Assembly (NCBI GenBank): GCA_947561395.2 | Contig: OX387186.1 | Coordinates: 45,403,220 to 45,467,219 of the forward strand | Length of the DNA: 64,000 nt | Direction of reading: 5' to 3' | Origin: Buxus sempervirens | Lineage: Eukaryota; Streptophyta; Magnoliopsida; Buxales; Buxaceae | In this document: one piece after another, positions 1 through 12,205 of the stretch | Numbering within the stretch: position 1 is the first letter of the stretch | How the letters are laid out: each line of letters opens with the position of its first letter | Program-made: the position numbers and the translations under genes | The notes under the pieces: model-generated | The model's database searches: none | What the model was told of the DNA's origin: nothing | Seen by the model: only the letters and a program-made list of their open reading frames with translations

Positions 1-3000
1 TAATCTCTGCCAGCAAGCTATTGCAGTCCCTTGATTGTCGTTTTATTTTCTTTGGCCACCATTGTTTTATTCAGGACCTACAAACTTAGAGGACGATTGG
101 ATTGGGTGAGGAAAAGGCAGGTCTCTATCATTTGCTAAAGAAACCTAAAGCCCTCAATGCTGTTCAATCATCAACTGCGCAAAGCTGTCAACAATCCTTT
201 GATAAATGGCACTACAGGCTTGGCCACTTGTCAACTTCTAGATTGAATCTCCTTAGTAAAAGCATTCCTGATGTAAAAACTAATCATTTTGGTCCTTGTT
301 TAGTCTGTCCTCTTGCCAAACAGCAGAAGTTACCTTTTCAAGTTTCACAAACCCAATCTGTAAAACCTTTTGAACTAATACATAGCGATATTTGAGGCCC
401 TTTTTCAATCAAGTCTCTTACGGGTGCCCACTATTTTCTCACAATTATAGATGATCATTCTCGATGTACTTGGACTTACTTGATGCAATCTAAGTCTCAA
501 GTTAGGCATTACCTTGAATTTTTCTTTGCCTTAGTTGAAACCCAATTTCATGTTAAGATTTAGTGTATTAGGACTGATAATGGAGCCGAATTTGACATGC
601 CACAATTTTATCATTCAAAAAGAGTTCTACACCAGAAAAGTTGCATCTATACACCTCAACAAAATGATGTGGTTGAAAGAAAACACCAACATTTGCTAAG
701 TGTTGCAAGGGCACTTCGTTTTCAAGCATCTTTACCTTTAAAGTTTTGGGGGGTGTGTGTTGACTGCCACACACATCATTAACAGACTTCCCAGTCCGAA
801 TCTTGGAGAAAAAAGTCCTTTCGAACTGTTATACAACAAGCCTCCAACCTATTCCCACTTGAAAGTTTTTGGATGCCTTTGTTATGCTTCAACCATTTCT
901 CATGGAAGGTCAAAATTTGCCCCTCTTGCCATTCCTTGTATCTTCATTGATTATACTTGTGGTGTGAAGGGTTTTAAACTCTACAACTTAGAAACTCAAG
1001 AAACATTGGTCTCTAGAAATGTTGTTTCCATGAACTGTTTTTCCCTTTCAAAAATCCACTGATATGCCTCTTGCACCAGTTCATGCCACTTCAGCTCTTT
1101 TATCACAAACTGTTCTACCAATTTCTTCTTCAGATGATGGTTCTACTTTTCCCCCCTGTTATATCTCAGCCAAGGACAGACACTACTGGTCCTAATTCTT
1201 CTAGTGACCATGCTCATTTATCTCCCAATGATCATGGTGATTTCCCTACTCAAACAACTTCTGTTTCTCCTGTTGTTGAGCTTAGGAGATCCACCAGATC
1301 AGTTAAACAACCCTCCTACCTTAAAGATTACCAATGTTCACTGCTTCGTCCCTCACACCAATCCATCACCTCCTCCGTGACAAGTTCAGGTAAAGCCTAT
1401 GATATTTCACCTTATTTGTCCATTTCAAATTTATCTCCTGCACACCAAGCCTTTACTTCCTCCATTTCATCACTTAATGAACCAAAAGGCTTTGCTGAAG
1501 CAGTCACACAGCCTGAGTGGTAAGAAGCCATGCTTGCCGAGATTAAAGCCTTGGAGGACAATGGGACTTGGACACTCACTCAATTACCCCCTGGCAAGAC
1601 AGCAATAGACAACAAATGGGTATACAAAATTAAGTATAACTCTGATGGCAGTATAAAGAGAAGGAAGGCATGCTTGGTTGCCAAAGGTTTCACTCAGCAA
1701 GAAGGGTTGGATTACACAGAAACATTTGCACCCGTGGCCAAGTTGGTGAGTATGAGGTGTTTATTAGCTATAGCTACTATCAAAGGATGGCACCTTCATC
1801 AGCTGGATGTGAACAATGCCTTTTTGCATGGTGATTTGGAGGAAGAAGTGTACATGAAGGTGCCTCCCGGGTTTGATAGCAAGGGGGAGAAAGTGGTATG
1901 TAAATTGAATAAGTCACTTTATGGCCTCAAGCAAGCTTCTTGTCAATGGTATTCAAAATTTTCCACTTCTTTGCTTAATTTTGGATACACACAATCCTTG
2001 GCTGATTCTTCACTCTTCATTAAGAAAAATGATCAATCTTTTACTGCCCTCCTTGTATATGTGGATGATGTCATAGTGGCTGGAAATGATTTGAGAGAAA
2101 TTGACAGCTTAAAGAATTTCCTACACAACAAGTTCAAGATTAAGGACCTTAGAGTTTTGAAATATTCTTGGGAATAGAGGTTGCCAGATCAGTGAAAGGA
2201 ATTTCCATCTGCCAAAGGAAATACACATAGGACCTTCTAAAAGATTCAGGCTATATCGGGTGCAAACCTGCCAAGTTTCCAATGCAGCAAAACTTGAAGT
2301 TGAATTCTACTGATGGACAGCCACTAGCAGATCCTACTATCTGTAGAAGGCTAATAGGCAAATTGCTATATCTAACCATAACGAGGCCAGACATCTTTTA
2401 TGCTATTCAAGTACTCAGTCAATATATGGACAAACCTCGAGAGCCTCATTTGACAGCTACACATAGGGTGTTAAGGTATCTCAAGGCCACACCTGCACAA
2501 GGTTTTTTTTTTTTCAGCATCTTCTAGCTTGCATTTGAAGAGTTTTTGTGACTCAGATTGGGCCGGTTGTATTGAAACTAGAAGATCAGTTACGGGATAT
2601 TGCATCTTTCTAGGAGATTCCTTGATATCATGGAAATCAAAGAAACAAAAGACAGTCTCAAGGTCCTCTGCAGAATCTGAGTATAGGTCGATGGCTTCCA
2701 CTGTTTGTGAAGTTACTTGGCTTATTAATTTGCTGAAGGACTTGTCAGTTGAACATTCAAGACCGGCTCTAGTTTTTTGTGATAACCAAGCAGCGTTACA
2801 TATTGCTGCAAATCCTGTGTCTCATGAAAGAATGAAACACATTGAGATCGATTGCCATATAGTAAGAGAGAAACAACAAGCTGGACTGATCAGAACATTG
2901 CATGTATCATCTCAGAACCAACTTGCTGATATACTTACCAAACCACTTGGACACAGTGCATTCATTTCTTTACTTCCCAAGATGGGCGTGATCAATGTTC

Positions 3001-3014
3001 ACACTCCCTCTTGA
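1..3014 (+). pseudogene. Ty1/copia retrotransposon polyprotein, decayed, 5' part outside window
   Basis: Remnant of a plant Ty1/copia pol gene in the usual order. The GAG-pre-integrase zinc-binding segment (about 120–392, HYRLGHL and CLVCPLAKQ), the integrase core (about 395–780, RTDNGAEF, then QNDVVERKHQH), reverse transcriptase (about 1590–2170, YVDD at 2058–2069) and RNase H (about 2529–3000, [22 protein letters not shown]) can all be followed. It is broken: TGA at 393–395 replaces the tryptophan after HSDI, TAG at 561–563 cuts the integrase, and there are frameshifts near 750, 1065 and 2165 and before 2529. Gag and the 5' LTR would lie left of the window. The class is certain; the family is not assigned. 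Confidence 0.93.
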
Positions 3015-3021
3015 GGGGGAG
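3013..3021 (+). other. Polypurine tract of the first copia element
   Basis: GAGGGGGAG lies directly between the end of the RNase H frame and the LTR start TGTTGAGAAG at 3022. This is the standard plus-strand primer position of copia elements. Confidence 0.85.
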
Positions 3022-3165
3022 TGTTGAGAAGAGAAGGTTGAGTTAGTTAAAGATACCTGCAAGTTGATGTTGTGGAGTCTCTTGTACAGATGTAAAGTTA
3101 GTTAGAATAACATAACAGAATGTCTAGAACATTCTGTAGAATCTTTTCTTTTACTTAATTTGCTA
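3022..3165 (+). repeat. 3' LTR of the first copia element, left part
   Basis: The LTR begins TGTTGAGAAG right after the polypurine tract and runs to A3165, where a Helitron interrupts it. It resumes at T5091. This part corresponds to most of U3. Confidence 0.8.
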
Positions 3166-3175
3166 CTAGCATTCT

Positions 3176-3194
3176 GCCCGTGCTTTGCACGGGC
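3176..3194 (-). other. Helitron 3' terminal hairpin
   Basis: Perfect inverted repeat with 8-bp arms (GCCCGTGC and its complement) around a 3-base loop, followed on the minus strand by AGAATG and CTAG. This is the termination hairpin of the Helitron. Confidence 0.9.
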
Positions 3195-4589
3195 AAATAG
3201 TTTCGAAAAATTATTAAAAAATAAATTATTCAATATATTATCTTGAAAGTTAATATTATTTTTTGGTAGAACTTGAAAGTTAATATATTAACAATATATA
3301 ACAGAATTAGAATTAATTATCTAAACGGCAAACACTATCTCATAAGAACTTTAAAATACACCTGGTGTGACAAACCTCATATAGTTACATGAACGTGAAA
3401 ATGGATATAAATACATGGATTAGTAGTATGTGCTATGTACAGGAAACTTCAAAAGTGTGAGTCATAGGAGTAGTAGTTATAAATATATTGTCTTGAAAAT
3501 GGATATAAGAATTCCCTTCTTATAAAACATTGCAAGCTCCATGAAACAGTTGTGAGGTCCTGAAATGAAAATGAAATAGAATAAGAATAAAGTAAAACCA
3601 AAAGATATGTGACTACTATTAAGCATTAAAAATGTTGTTTATTAAAAGATCTGATAATTTCATAAATTGTAAACGTTGAATTTTGTGGGATTTTCTAGGA
3701 AGCAATATATCAAGTCATAGGAGTGGCAGTAGTTTGATCTGTTTGACAATGCGAATCAATGTCTATCCATGCAATGAAAGATGTCCAGCTAATTAGAGTA
3801 CTACTATTAAAAAAAAACTTTTGGTGAAAAAATTGAATTGTCTACATTGCCAAAATAATAATAATAATAACATACTAATAAATAGTTGAATATCTCATTA
3901 GGAAACAGCAAACTCAAAATTGAAAACAATAACAAAGTCTTAACATTAGAAAAAATGCCACATCCCAAATAGTTGGGGTCAACACGATAAATTCAATATT
4001 CAGATCCCAAATCTTGGCACTTTTCCATAATTGCCATTTTAGGCTTCTGATAAGTCGAAGCCATGTCAGAGGGTGCTGCTCCTAATCAAGGCAATGAGAT
4101 TTCTAATGCAAAGAGTTTGCTAGATTTGGCAAACGAAACGTCACCGGGGTGGTTCTAAATTCTTTAAAAATAGTTGTTTCAGATGATATAGAAAAGAACT
4201 TCACTCATGCTTTGTGTACTTAATGAAGAAAAAAAGTTTATTATTATTATTTTTTGTGCAACCACCGCCGATGACTTCGCCATTGCCAAGGAAATATAGC
4301 AAGGGCTTTCGATAAGAGAGAGAAGATCAGAAAGGAAGATAGGAGATAGAGAGGAAGGAAAGGGATTTGGCAATTCTAGGACCTTCGAAAGAGGTTTCAA
4401 GAAAGAGCCTCTAGAACAGTCAAGAAGAGCCCGGAGACTGCAAGTGGAAACTTGCAGGAGAAGGAACCCCCGCTCCCGTATCCCCCTTCCACAATGGGAG
4501 TGAGTGAGAAAGCGAGAGGGACGAAAGGAGGATAGAGACCGAGAAGGGGAGACAGAAGGAGATGTAGAAAGAGGGATTCAAAAACCGAA

Positions 4590-4935
4590 GAACGAAAAGT
4601 TGCGGCACGTTTTTTTTTTAATTAAATAAATGCTTTAAAACTGAATAGGAAGTTGTTTTTGTTTATTCCTGATTTGAAATTATTATAAAATGATATGACT
4701 AAATCTAAATTATTTTTAAAAACCGAAGAAAGTCAAAAGTTACGGCAGTTAAATAAATGCTTTAAACCGAAAAACGAAATATTTTTTTGTTTATTACTGA
4801 TTTGGAATTATTATAAAAAGTATATGACTAAATCTAAATTATTTTTTAAAACCGAAAGTCAAACATTGCGGCGCTTTATAAGAAGATACGCCTGATTTTA
4901 AATTACAAAAAAACTTAAACACTGAATATGAATTA
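4590..4935. repeat. Imperfect tandem repeat inside the Helitron, unit about 120 bp
   Basis: About three diverged units, recognised by repeated 'TATGACTAAATCTAAATTAT', 'ATAAATGCTTTAAA' and 'ACCGAA' segments near 4620–4720, 4750–4850 and 4850–4930. No coding potential. Confidence 0.65.
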
Positions 4936-5090
4936 TTTTTGTCGTTTGAAACCAAAATAAAAAAACGGCACCTTTTTGTCTGATTTATTGGGAGGCTCGG
5001 GAACGCCGAAGCACGCGAGGCTGTCCCGAGCCTCCGAAGCAACGGGGGGTGACACGTCAATCGCCACCCCCCTTTCCTTTAATATATAGA

Positions 5091-5215
5091 TTTTACAGTA
5101 AATATAAATACCAGTTGTACTCTCATTGAATCAGTGAACAGAGAATTCAGTTCTTCCATCTTCCTTGAAGTTCCCTCTGCACCTTTTCTTACCACCGTGA
5201 TAGCTTCGGATTCCA
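5091..5215 (+). repeat. 3' LTR of the first copia element, right part
   Basis: Resumes directly at the Helitron boundary. It carries a TATA-like TATAAATA near 5103–5110, followed by GAATCAGTGAACAGAG, a layout typical of the R/U5 part of plant copia LTRs. The exact LTR end is uncertain (about 5185–5215) because the 5' LTR is not in the window for comparison. Confidence 0.65.
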
Positions 5216-6130
5216 AGCTTCTAGTCTGGATCTAATACGTTATTACATTTTTATAATCTTACATTTTAAGCACCAGAATAAAGAAATTAATCAATAATTT
5301 ATAAAATTTAAGCAACAGATGGAATCAATATAATTTTGCGAAAAGCGCACCAGAATAAAGAAATTAATCAATAATTTATAAAATTTAAGCAATACAATCA
5401 GGTTCAAAATTTTAGCATTTTAAAAAGTGATTTATGATTTCATCATTTGATTCTTAATTGGATTGGTATCACATATCATAACTAATAGGTTTTGGATTGA
5501 TTCTTATTTATTAGTTGATTAATATGTTATCTTTTTAATTGATTAATATGTGATGCAAACTTACAAAGTTTCACCTTTTATGCATGAGCTTGGCGTATGC
5601 ATTGTTATTTCCAACATTTACATGGCTTCAAATAAGGTTTAAATCAAATTTGCTGAATTTATACTAAATAAAACCGTTTTACCCTATAAAGTTAATTGAC
5701 TGAATAAATCTCTAACTGGGGATGAATTTTTAAAAATGAACAAAAAAAAAAGACTAAATAAATCTCAATTTTACAATTAAAAAAAACCCAAATATTTCAC
5801 TACCAGAAAACAAGTTTCCAAGGGAAATAAGAATTCATTTTATATCAGGGCAAAGAACCACAAAATCCTTTTGACAAAGCGTAGCACTTTGTGACCATTT
5901 GTACATGCGTTCCTAGAAACAAAAATCACCAACCAAACCAAACCCTGTAGAATCAAATCAAATCAAGTGCTAAATGGGTAAACCAAATGTGATCAATTCC
6001 AATGGAATTGCTTTTCATTTTAAGAATAAATACTAAATTGGAACTTATCCAATTCTTCCGTGCATTATTTTCTTAGATCCAAGAAAAAACCCGCACAATA
6101 AATACGAAGATATATTTCATGAGACAAACG
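5209..6130. repeat. Partial copy (block B) of a local AT-rich repeat family
   Basis: Colinear with 47690–48840. Shared landmarks include GGATTCCAAGCTT, AAAAAGTGATTT, the stretch around AATAAGAATTCATTTTATATC and 'CACCAACCAAACCAAACC'. Many small indels indicate an old duplication. No coding sequence seen. Confidence 0.8.
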
Positions 6131-6142
6131 TAAGCTTTCGCA

Positions 6143-6337
6143 ATGGTTTCAAGCAAAGACATGAGAACCACCAAGCTAACTCGAAATTGTTCGGAGAAGA
6201 AACGTAAGCTCAAATCGGACAGTGAGAGTCGCAAGAAAATGGCTCGTTTAGGGTATTTAGGGTTTGAAGATCAATCGATACAGAGGACCATAGCTGTAAA
6301 TATTGCAGGTTGGGTGAAATATAAATTTATGAACTGA
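6143..6337 (+). other. Short basic ORF, unrecognised
   Basis: ATG-initiated 64-codon frame rich in lysine and arginine (KKRKLKSDSESRKKMARLGYL). The sequence ATTGCAG|GTTGGG near its end could be a splice donor. No family recognised. It may be the first exon of a decayed gene or chance. Confidence 0.2.
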
Positions 6338-6879
6338 GGGTCCCTTTTTTTTTTTTTGGGTAACCGAGGGTCCTTTGGCCCAAATTAAATACAACAAAAT
6401 TTTAATTTAAAACAGGCCTTTTTTCATTTATATAGTCATGTTTTTAGTATTTGTATTTATATCATTTTATTTAGTATAATCGTTACAATCGTACCCCTAA
6501 TTATAAAGTCTGTTAATTTTTATTATTTATATTTTTATGAAATGATTCAAATAACCTTCTGTAAATATTCATATATTATCTTATATTTTTATTTGCATTA
6601 TTATATTATTAATTTATTACATTTATACCTTAAGTTATTGATATTAATTTGCCCAATTAATAATTACGTGAAACTTAGCCTAGACATATAGTCATTTGGC
6701 TATTTAGTAATTTTTGTCTTATAGAAGGTTATTTTGGTCATTAACAAAATAAACCACAAAAGTTATTTAAATTTGACATAAGGGGTACGCTACAATAATT
6801 ATGCAAAATGGAGGGATATAAATATAAATACTAACAACTAACAACAATAGGATATATATATATAATGTAATATAATATT

Positions 6880-7015
6880 GAGAGTGCCACCTCCTTTGGT
6901 GGTAAAGACCATGCTGGTAATAGCACAAGTCATGGGATCAATTCCCACCCTCATCAAGTGTGCGTGAGTCCCGGCTTTGTGCCGATCCCTATCCCCCCAA
7001 CTTGATTCATACCAA
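6880..7015 (+). mobile_element. Possible tRNA-derived SINE
   Basis: A 135-bp GC-richer island in AT-rich DNA. It has a box-A-like TTGGTGGTAAAGACC (about 6896) and, some 35 bp on, a box-B-like GGGATCAATTCCC (6933–6945), the spacing of an internal pol III promoter. Similar AT-rich tracts on both sides could be target duplications but are too simple to prove it. Confidence 0.4.
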
Positions 7016-7019
7016 AGAA

Positions 7020-8329
7020 TATATATATAATAATATAAGGGTATGGATGCCGAAAAACCATTAAAAATTTTACTTAATTGAATGAAAGAAGAATTGATCT
7101 TCTACATTTTCAAGCTATGGTAACAAGTTAGCAACAAGCAAGTGATTGAGGCTTAGGGCATGTGCATTGGAAATAAGAATGAAGAATAACGCAAAAGATG
7201 AATCATACTGTTCATTTATAGATCTAGTCTTTAAATAATGCTTTCTATTAGCCACTTATTAAAGTCAATGAACGATTCATGTCTTACATTTACACTACTA
7301 TTTGAATCTTAATCTTATTTCCACATGCTTAAAATATCCTTTCCTTGAATCTTAATTTCAGAATTACCTTTTTTACTATTGATATGAGTCATTTAGTTGG
7401 CCACACATGGGCTTCTAGACTTCTTCTCGGATATTTTTCTAACTGAAATAATTTTAATAATTGGAATTACTAATAAAATCCTATTAACCTTAAAAGAAAA
7501 AAAAAGGTTTGCAATTATGTGTTTCTAAAGATCTGAAATATATAGGATGGCTGGTACTCCATGTTCCAAGTTTCGTTTAGTTGCCACTTTCAAGGTAGGG
7601 ATGATTTTGAAGTATACTTATATAACTAAAAGAATTTTAGTGCTTGAAATTTTACAATAGAAGTGTATACTTTTTTTTATTATGCCACGATTCATTTAAT
7701 TACTACCCTTGGGTGTGCAAACTTCTTCTCCAATACTTATCTAACTAAAAGAATTTTTAATAATTGTAATTATCAATAAAATCTTATTAAATTAGACTCT
7801 TCTCTAATAATCAATAAATAAAAGAGTTTTGATAACTAGAATTACTAATAAAATCCTTCTAAATTCAAATAGAAAAAATTTGCAGTAACGTGTTTTCAAC
7901 CTCCAATAACTTGAGGAAGATATCTAATATATAGCATGACACATACTCTCATACTCCATATTCTAAGTTTCATTTAGATGCCACTCCAAAGGTATGGATG
8001 ATTTGAAATATTGATTAATATTTCTATCATCTCTTGTTCCCTAAGTGCAAACTCATATTGCACACTTTTCCAAGATGGTGTTTCCACTATGATTGGATAT
8101 ACTAAGCCAATCAACATCATCTCAGAGTATAAGGGATCATAATACAATAATAAAATTAATCAATAATATATTAATAATAATTTAATTATTAAAATATTTT
8201 AATAATTATCAAAAATTCGTATTATAAATAATTAAACATATTAATTATTAAAATAACTAATATTCATAAGTATTATATTAGTATATAATAAAATCATATT
8301 AATATACAAATTAATGTAATTAATATATT
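7020..8329. other. AT-rich intergenic DNA
   Basis: No gene or RNA recognised. Internal similarity between about 7400–7560 and 7700–7990 (AACTTCTTCTC…TACTTAT, AAAATCCT/ATTAAA, CTCCATGTTCCAAGTTTC/CTCCATATTCTAAGTTTC) suggests an old local duplication. From 8110 the sequence is almost pure A/T. Confidence 0.5.
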
Positions 8330-8872
8330 AATTATTTTGTTAATAATATAAAAAATAACTAACAATTATTTTTGATAATATAATTACTATAATTGAAATA
8401 ATAATAAAAATAATGTCAATAATATAGCATTCTAATGTATTAATATAATATATTAATTAATGTATTAATTATTTGTTGATAATTATCAAAATTCTTATTT
8501 TAGTTAATTAAATATATTACTTATTAAAATAATTAATATATTTAACATTAGACTTAAGGCCATAAAATATACAACATGAAAAATGGAGCTTTGATATATT
8601 TTAATATTTTCAAATAATTATTATATATAAGACATTCTAATGAAGTCACTTACATTCTAGAATTTTTTATGGGATTCATTTATTTATTTTAATGTACTTT
8701 GACTGGATTCAAATCCTTTCTTAATTATTTTAAATGTGTTCTTATAATTATTAAATAAAATTTTAATGATTTAATAATATAAGCTTTAGTAGTTATTTTC
8801 TTCAAAGTTAGCTTGAATGATATAGCTGCATGGAAAGACACATAGTTGCATAATGCAATTGTTATTGTAAAT
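8330..8872. repeat. Block A of the local repeat family, left flank of the 28-kb composite
   Basis: Colinear with 46780–47370; shared landmarks include TTTCTTAATTATTTTAAATGT, CAAAGTTAGCTTGAA and ATTGTAAAT. Similarity stops abruptly at about 8872, the point where the homologous continuation is found again only at 37202. Confidence 0.75.
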
Positions 8873-9350
8873 GCCAAAAGACTGTTGCTAAAAGCTACAC
8901 GATTCGGAAGCTACACGATTCGACAGTTGTCCGCCGATGAAAGGACTGTCGCACGGTCTTTGATAGCAGTCCGCATCCTCTCCACCGAATCGTGCGTCCC
9001 CCTCTTCCTCTCACCTCAACGAACAGCAACGTTAGTCTTCAGCCCGTTAGTCTTCGTTTTCAGCCATTTCCCGTTAGTTTTTGTTTTCGGCCGTCTCAAC
9101 CAAATGGTTAGTAAGAGCCATTCGACCGTGGTTCGCCCGGTTGCATTTCTCCTTCGTATTGCGCCCGCAAAATGCGAATCGAAAGAAAATTTCAAAACTC
9201 CCTCCTTTGTCATTTCCCATTCCTGTTGTGCCCAAACGACCGAAATTTGTTCATTCCCCTGACGTTCATTGGAGAAGAGAATGGTTGTTTTGTCCCACCG
9301 ATTGCGTTCAGGTTGATTAATTGTACGAGACTGTAGATTTAGGTGCTTCT
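8873..9350 (+). repeat. Left arm of a long, diverged inverted repeat
   Basis: GC-rich relative to its surroundings. It matches, in inverted orientation, 34960–35290. Shared segments include GCAGTCCGCATCCTCTCCAC, CGTCCCCCTC, CCGTTAGTTTT and CCGTCTCAACC in the same order. It starts where block A ends. Two 14-bp GCTACACGATTCGG-type copies lie at 8895–8922. Interpreted as the terminal inverted repeat of a large element, with two independent copies of a dispersed repeat as the alternative. Confidence 0.6.
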
Positions 9351-12202
9351 TCTTCCCCATTTGGTTTCCATCGACCTGGCAATTCATCTAAATTTAACTG
9401 TGCGACACTGTACATTGCGTTCAGGTTGATTAAATTGTGTGAAGGAGTTTGTACCTGACATCTTGAGGAACTACCCGAATTTCGGGAGCTAACGGCTTGA
9501 AGGAGTTGCCTCGGAATCGAGTTGCGCGAATGGTGAAGGTCTAAATATTTTTGAAAATGTATGGAATGAATTATTTGCCTTTTCACTATCAAATAATCTT
9601 CAAGTGACATTGTGTTTCTTCGTTTTTTTTGTTAGTAAGAAAATGAGAATATTATTTAATTGAAACAACTCTGTCAAAAGATCTCCCATGAGCATCATCA
9701 AAAGGAGATTGCTCAAAATCAACGCATCTGGCACTTGATTTCCTCCTTCGTAGATGTGTAAGAACTTCACAATCATGAAACAAGAACACAAGTTCTTAAT
9801 TTTGTTTTTTATATAATTTAAAATCATGGTGATTTTCTTTCATATATACCGAGTATAGGTGGGAGATCAAGTCTTGTGTCATGTACCTACCAAAAGACAA
9901 AAGGAAGAGGAAAACATTGATGCCTTTGCTTCACTTGGGGTGGCTTCTGTTTCTAGTTTCCATTGCTTGTGATTTGTAAAATTGGGATTTGATTCCTTTA
10001 TTGGCTGCCCAATCTATCTAGTTGCTTAGAGGTGTGAGAAGTTCTTCCATTTTAAAGAAGGGACCCAATATTTAATGTTTAAATTTTTAGAGATTTCTCA
10101 CCAACTTTTATGCTTGTCCCTTTGCCAATTCCCAGAAGATAGAATGACAAAAAGTATGGATGGTAGAATCTAAACACAAGACAACTTCTGTAGCAACAGT
10201 CATAATCTTTTTATGTTATTTGTCTCTCTCAATATTTGTCTTGGCATGTGTCTTGTAATGGGGACTTTGAATGGTTGATACTCAACTTGGGAAGCCTTTT
10301 GATAAAATTATGGTGTGGCACTTACAATACTGCACATACATACTTAAAATCTTTTTACAATTTTTTTTAATGAAATACACAAATTGTTATATAAGTAGTG
10401 GTATATGGGTAGTTATTTAGGGGATGTAGAAGCCTTAAAAAATTTCAACAAAAATTATGTGTGGTTAGTTATTCAGGCGATATGGGGGCTTTAAAGTTTT
10501 CAAAAGATTTTTTGGACAAACGAAAATGTCAGGTTAGAATTATTTATGTTGGCTTTTAGTAGTATATATTTATGTGCTTGAAAAGGCTTAATCACTTATA
10601 AAGCAGTCATACACCTAATTGTGATTCCTTCTTAACAGGCAAATCCAACCCTAATCAATTTTATAACCTACCATTTGATTTCTTGTATCCCTACTTAGAT
10701 TTCATAATCAATGTTAACAATTGTATATTATTCACACAATAAAAATTGTAATGTTAAGTATCAACACATTGAATAATAATGTATGACCCAACCTACAAAC
10801 CTAACTGATCTTGTTCAGTTTCAAATGGATTTGGTTGTTGGTGTGAGATGTTTACATTAACTTCTTGTAAATCCATTTATTAGGTAAAGTTGGGTTGTGT
10901 TTGGTCATAGTTTGGGAAGGTTAGAGTTGTTTTTCTAACTTCTTATATGTATAAACAAATTGGATTCATTGCAACCCGACCCGAATCCCTTAATTGTCAC
11001 ATGTAATGGCATAACTTTATTCAGGATAGGAATAAAAATAATTCAATACATTGTATATGAGACAAAACCTCTTTTTCTAAAGGGTAATGGAGTGTTGTTG
11101 TCACCTTTCACTCACAATGTCGCCTTTCTTTTTGGTTGAAAAGGGTACTAACAAGAGACAACTTATGGTATTCCAACAAAATACAATGTAAAAATATGTA
11201 CAAGTATGATCATGGCCCACTCTCTCTATACTTGTAATATAACACAATATGATACTAGGTAAAGGTTAAATGGTTAGGATTATTGATGAAGTAGTGTCCA
11301 TATGTAGAGTATTGGATGGGTATGACCGTATGAGGAACCCATTTAGAAGCAACAAGAAAATGCAAAAATGTAGGAAAAGTTACTTTTTCTATATATTGCA
11401 TTATTATTAGGTACCTGGACGAAAGTCAACAGGAGCCCCTGGCTAGAAGATCTATTGGTGCAACGATAAAGGGTGCCTGCCACACCCTTCACTATTGAAA
11501 TATATACACAGCATTCATTATTGAACTAACAAATCTTCCAACGTAAAGCTCCAGTTGATATCGGACCGTACCTGGAGAAAATATGGTAAGAAAAGTTACT
11601 TTTTCTACATGTTGCATCATTTATTTGGAAAATGCAAGAACTTGTATAGCTCACTTGTGAGGAAACAAAGAAACAAAAATATTTATTTTTTTGACGCATT
11701 TGGATAACAAATGTGGCTCATTCCTTAGGTTTTAGTAAATTCATTTCTTTAATTTCCTAACAGTCTCCAGAAATCCAAACACAGCCAAGAGGTAACATGA
11801 TTACTGTTGGAATCCCTGTCCCTAAAAAAAGGGTAAAGAATAAAAAGAAGAAGAAGAGGAAAAGAAGAAAAAGAATGGGTAAATTGGTCTCCTTGGATTA
11901 TTTACGGGATTGGTGCTGGTCCATTGCATTTCAACATTTGAGTTCCCAAGGAAAGGAAAACAAGAAAGAGCTATTTCGGAGTCATGTAACATACATGAAT
12001 CATGCTTTGTGGATTGTTTGTAGTCCCATATTGGTGGTTTTACACCCTCTTTGGGTCTACATGTTTAAACTAGAAGTGGTTTTAAGTTTAACCTCATTGG
12101 TGTTGACTTTTGACTGAGATTACAAAGTATGCTTCATTTTAGAAATTTCAGGTTCAATTAAATATTCAAAGTGCTTAGATTTGTCCCATATAGGAACCCT
12201 AC
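9351..12202. other. Intergenic DNA inside the composite
   Basis: No gene recognised on either strand. Short open frames (for example around 11797–12117, starting in a lysine-rich low-complexity run) lack any family signature. Confidence 0.5.
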
Positions 12203-12205
12203 TTA

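Larger units (their letters stand above)
3166..5090 (-). mobile_element. Non-autonomous Helitron, complete, inserted in a copia LTR
   Basis: Read on the minus strand, the element starts TCTATATATTAAAGG (ending at 5090) and finishes with a perfect 8-bp-stem hairpin, GCCCGTGC–AAA–GCACGGGC (3176–3194), six spacer bases and CTAG (3166–3169). It sits between A and T (A3165 and T5091) with no target duplication. These are the defining Helitron features: TC start, 3' hairpin, CTRR end and A–T insertion. No Rep/helicase frame is visible in its 1,925 bp, so it is non-autonomous. It interrupts the LTR upstream of its TATA-like box. Internal tandem units lie at 4590–4935. Confidence 0.9.

Noticed and set aside
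3166-3194. The GC-rich hairpin considered as a rho-independent terminator
   Set aside because: The sequence is a plant nuclear genome and the hairpin is the terminal structure of a Helitron.
8846-9387. Overlapping open frames on both strands in the GC-rich patch
   Set aside because: They coincide with the left inverted-repeat arm, have no family signature, and the matching region at 35 kb does not keep any of the frames.
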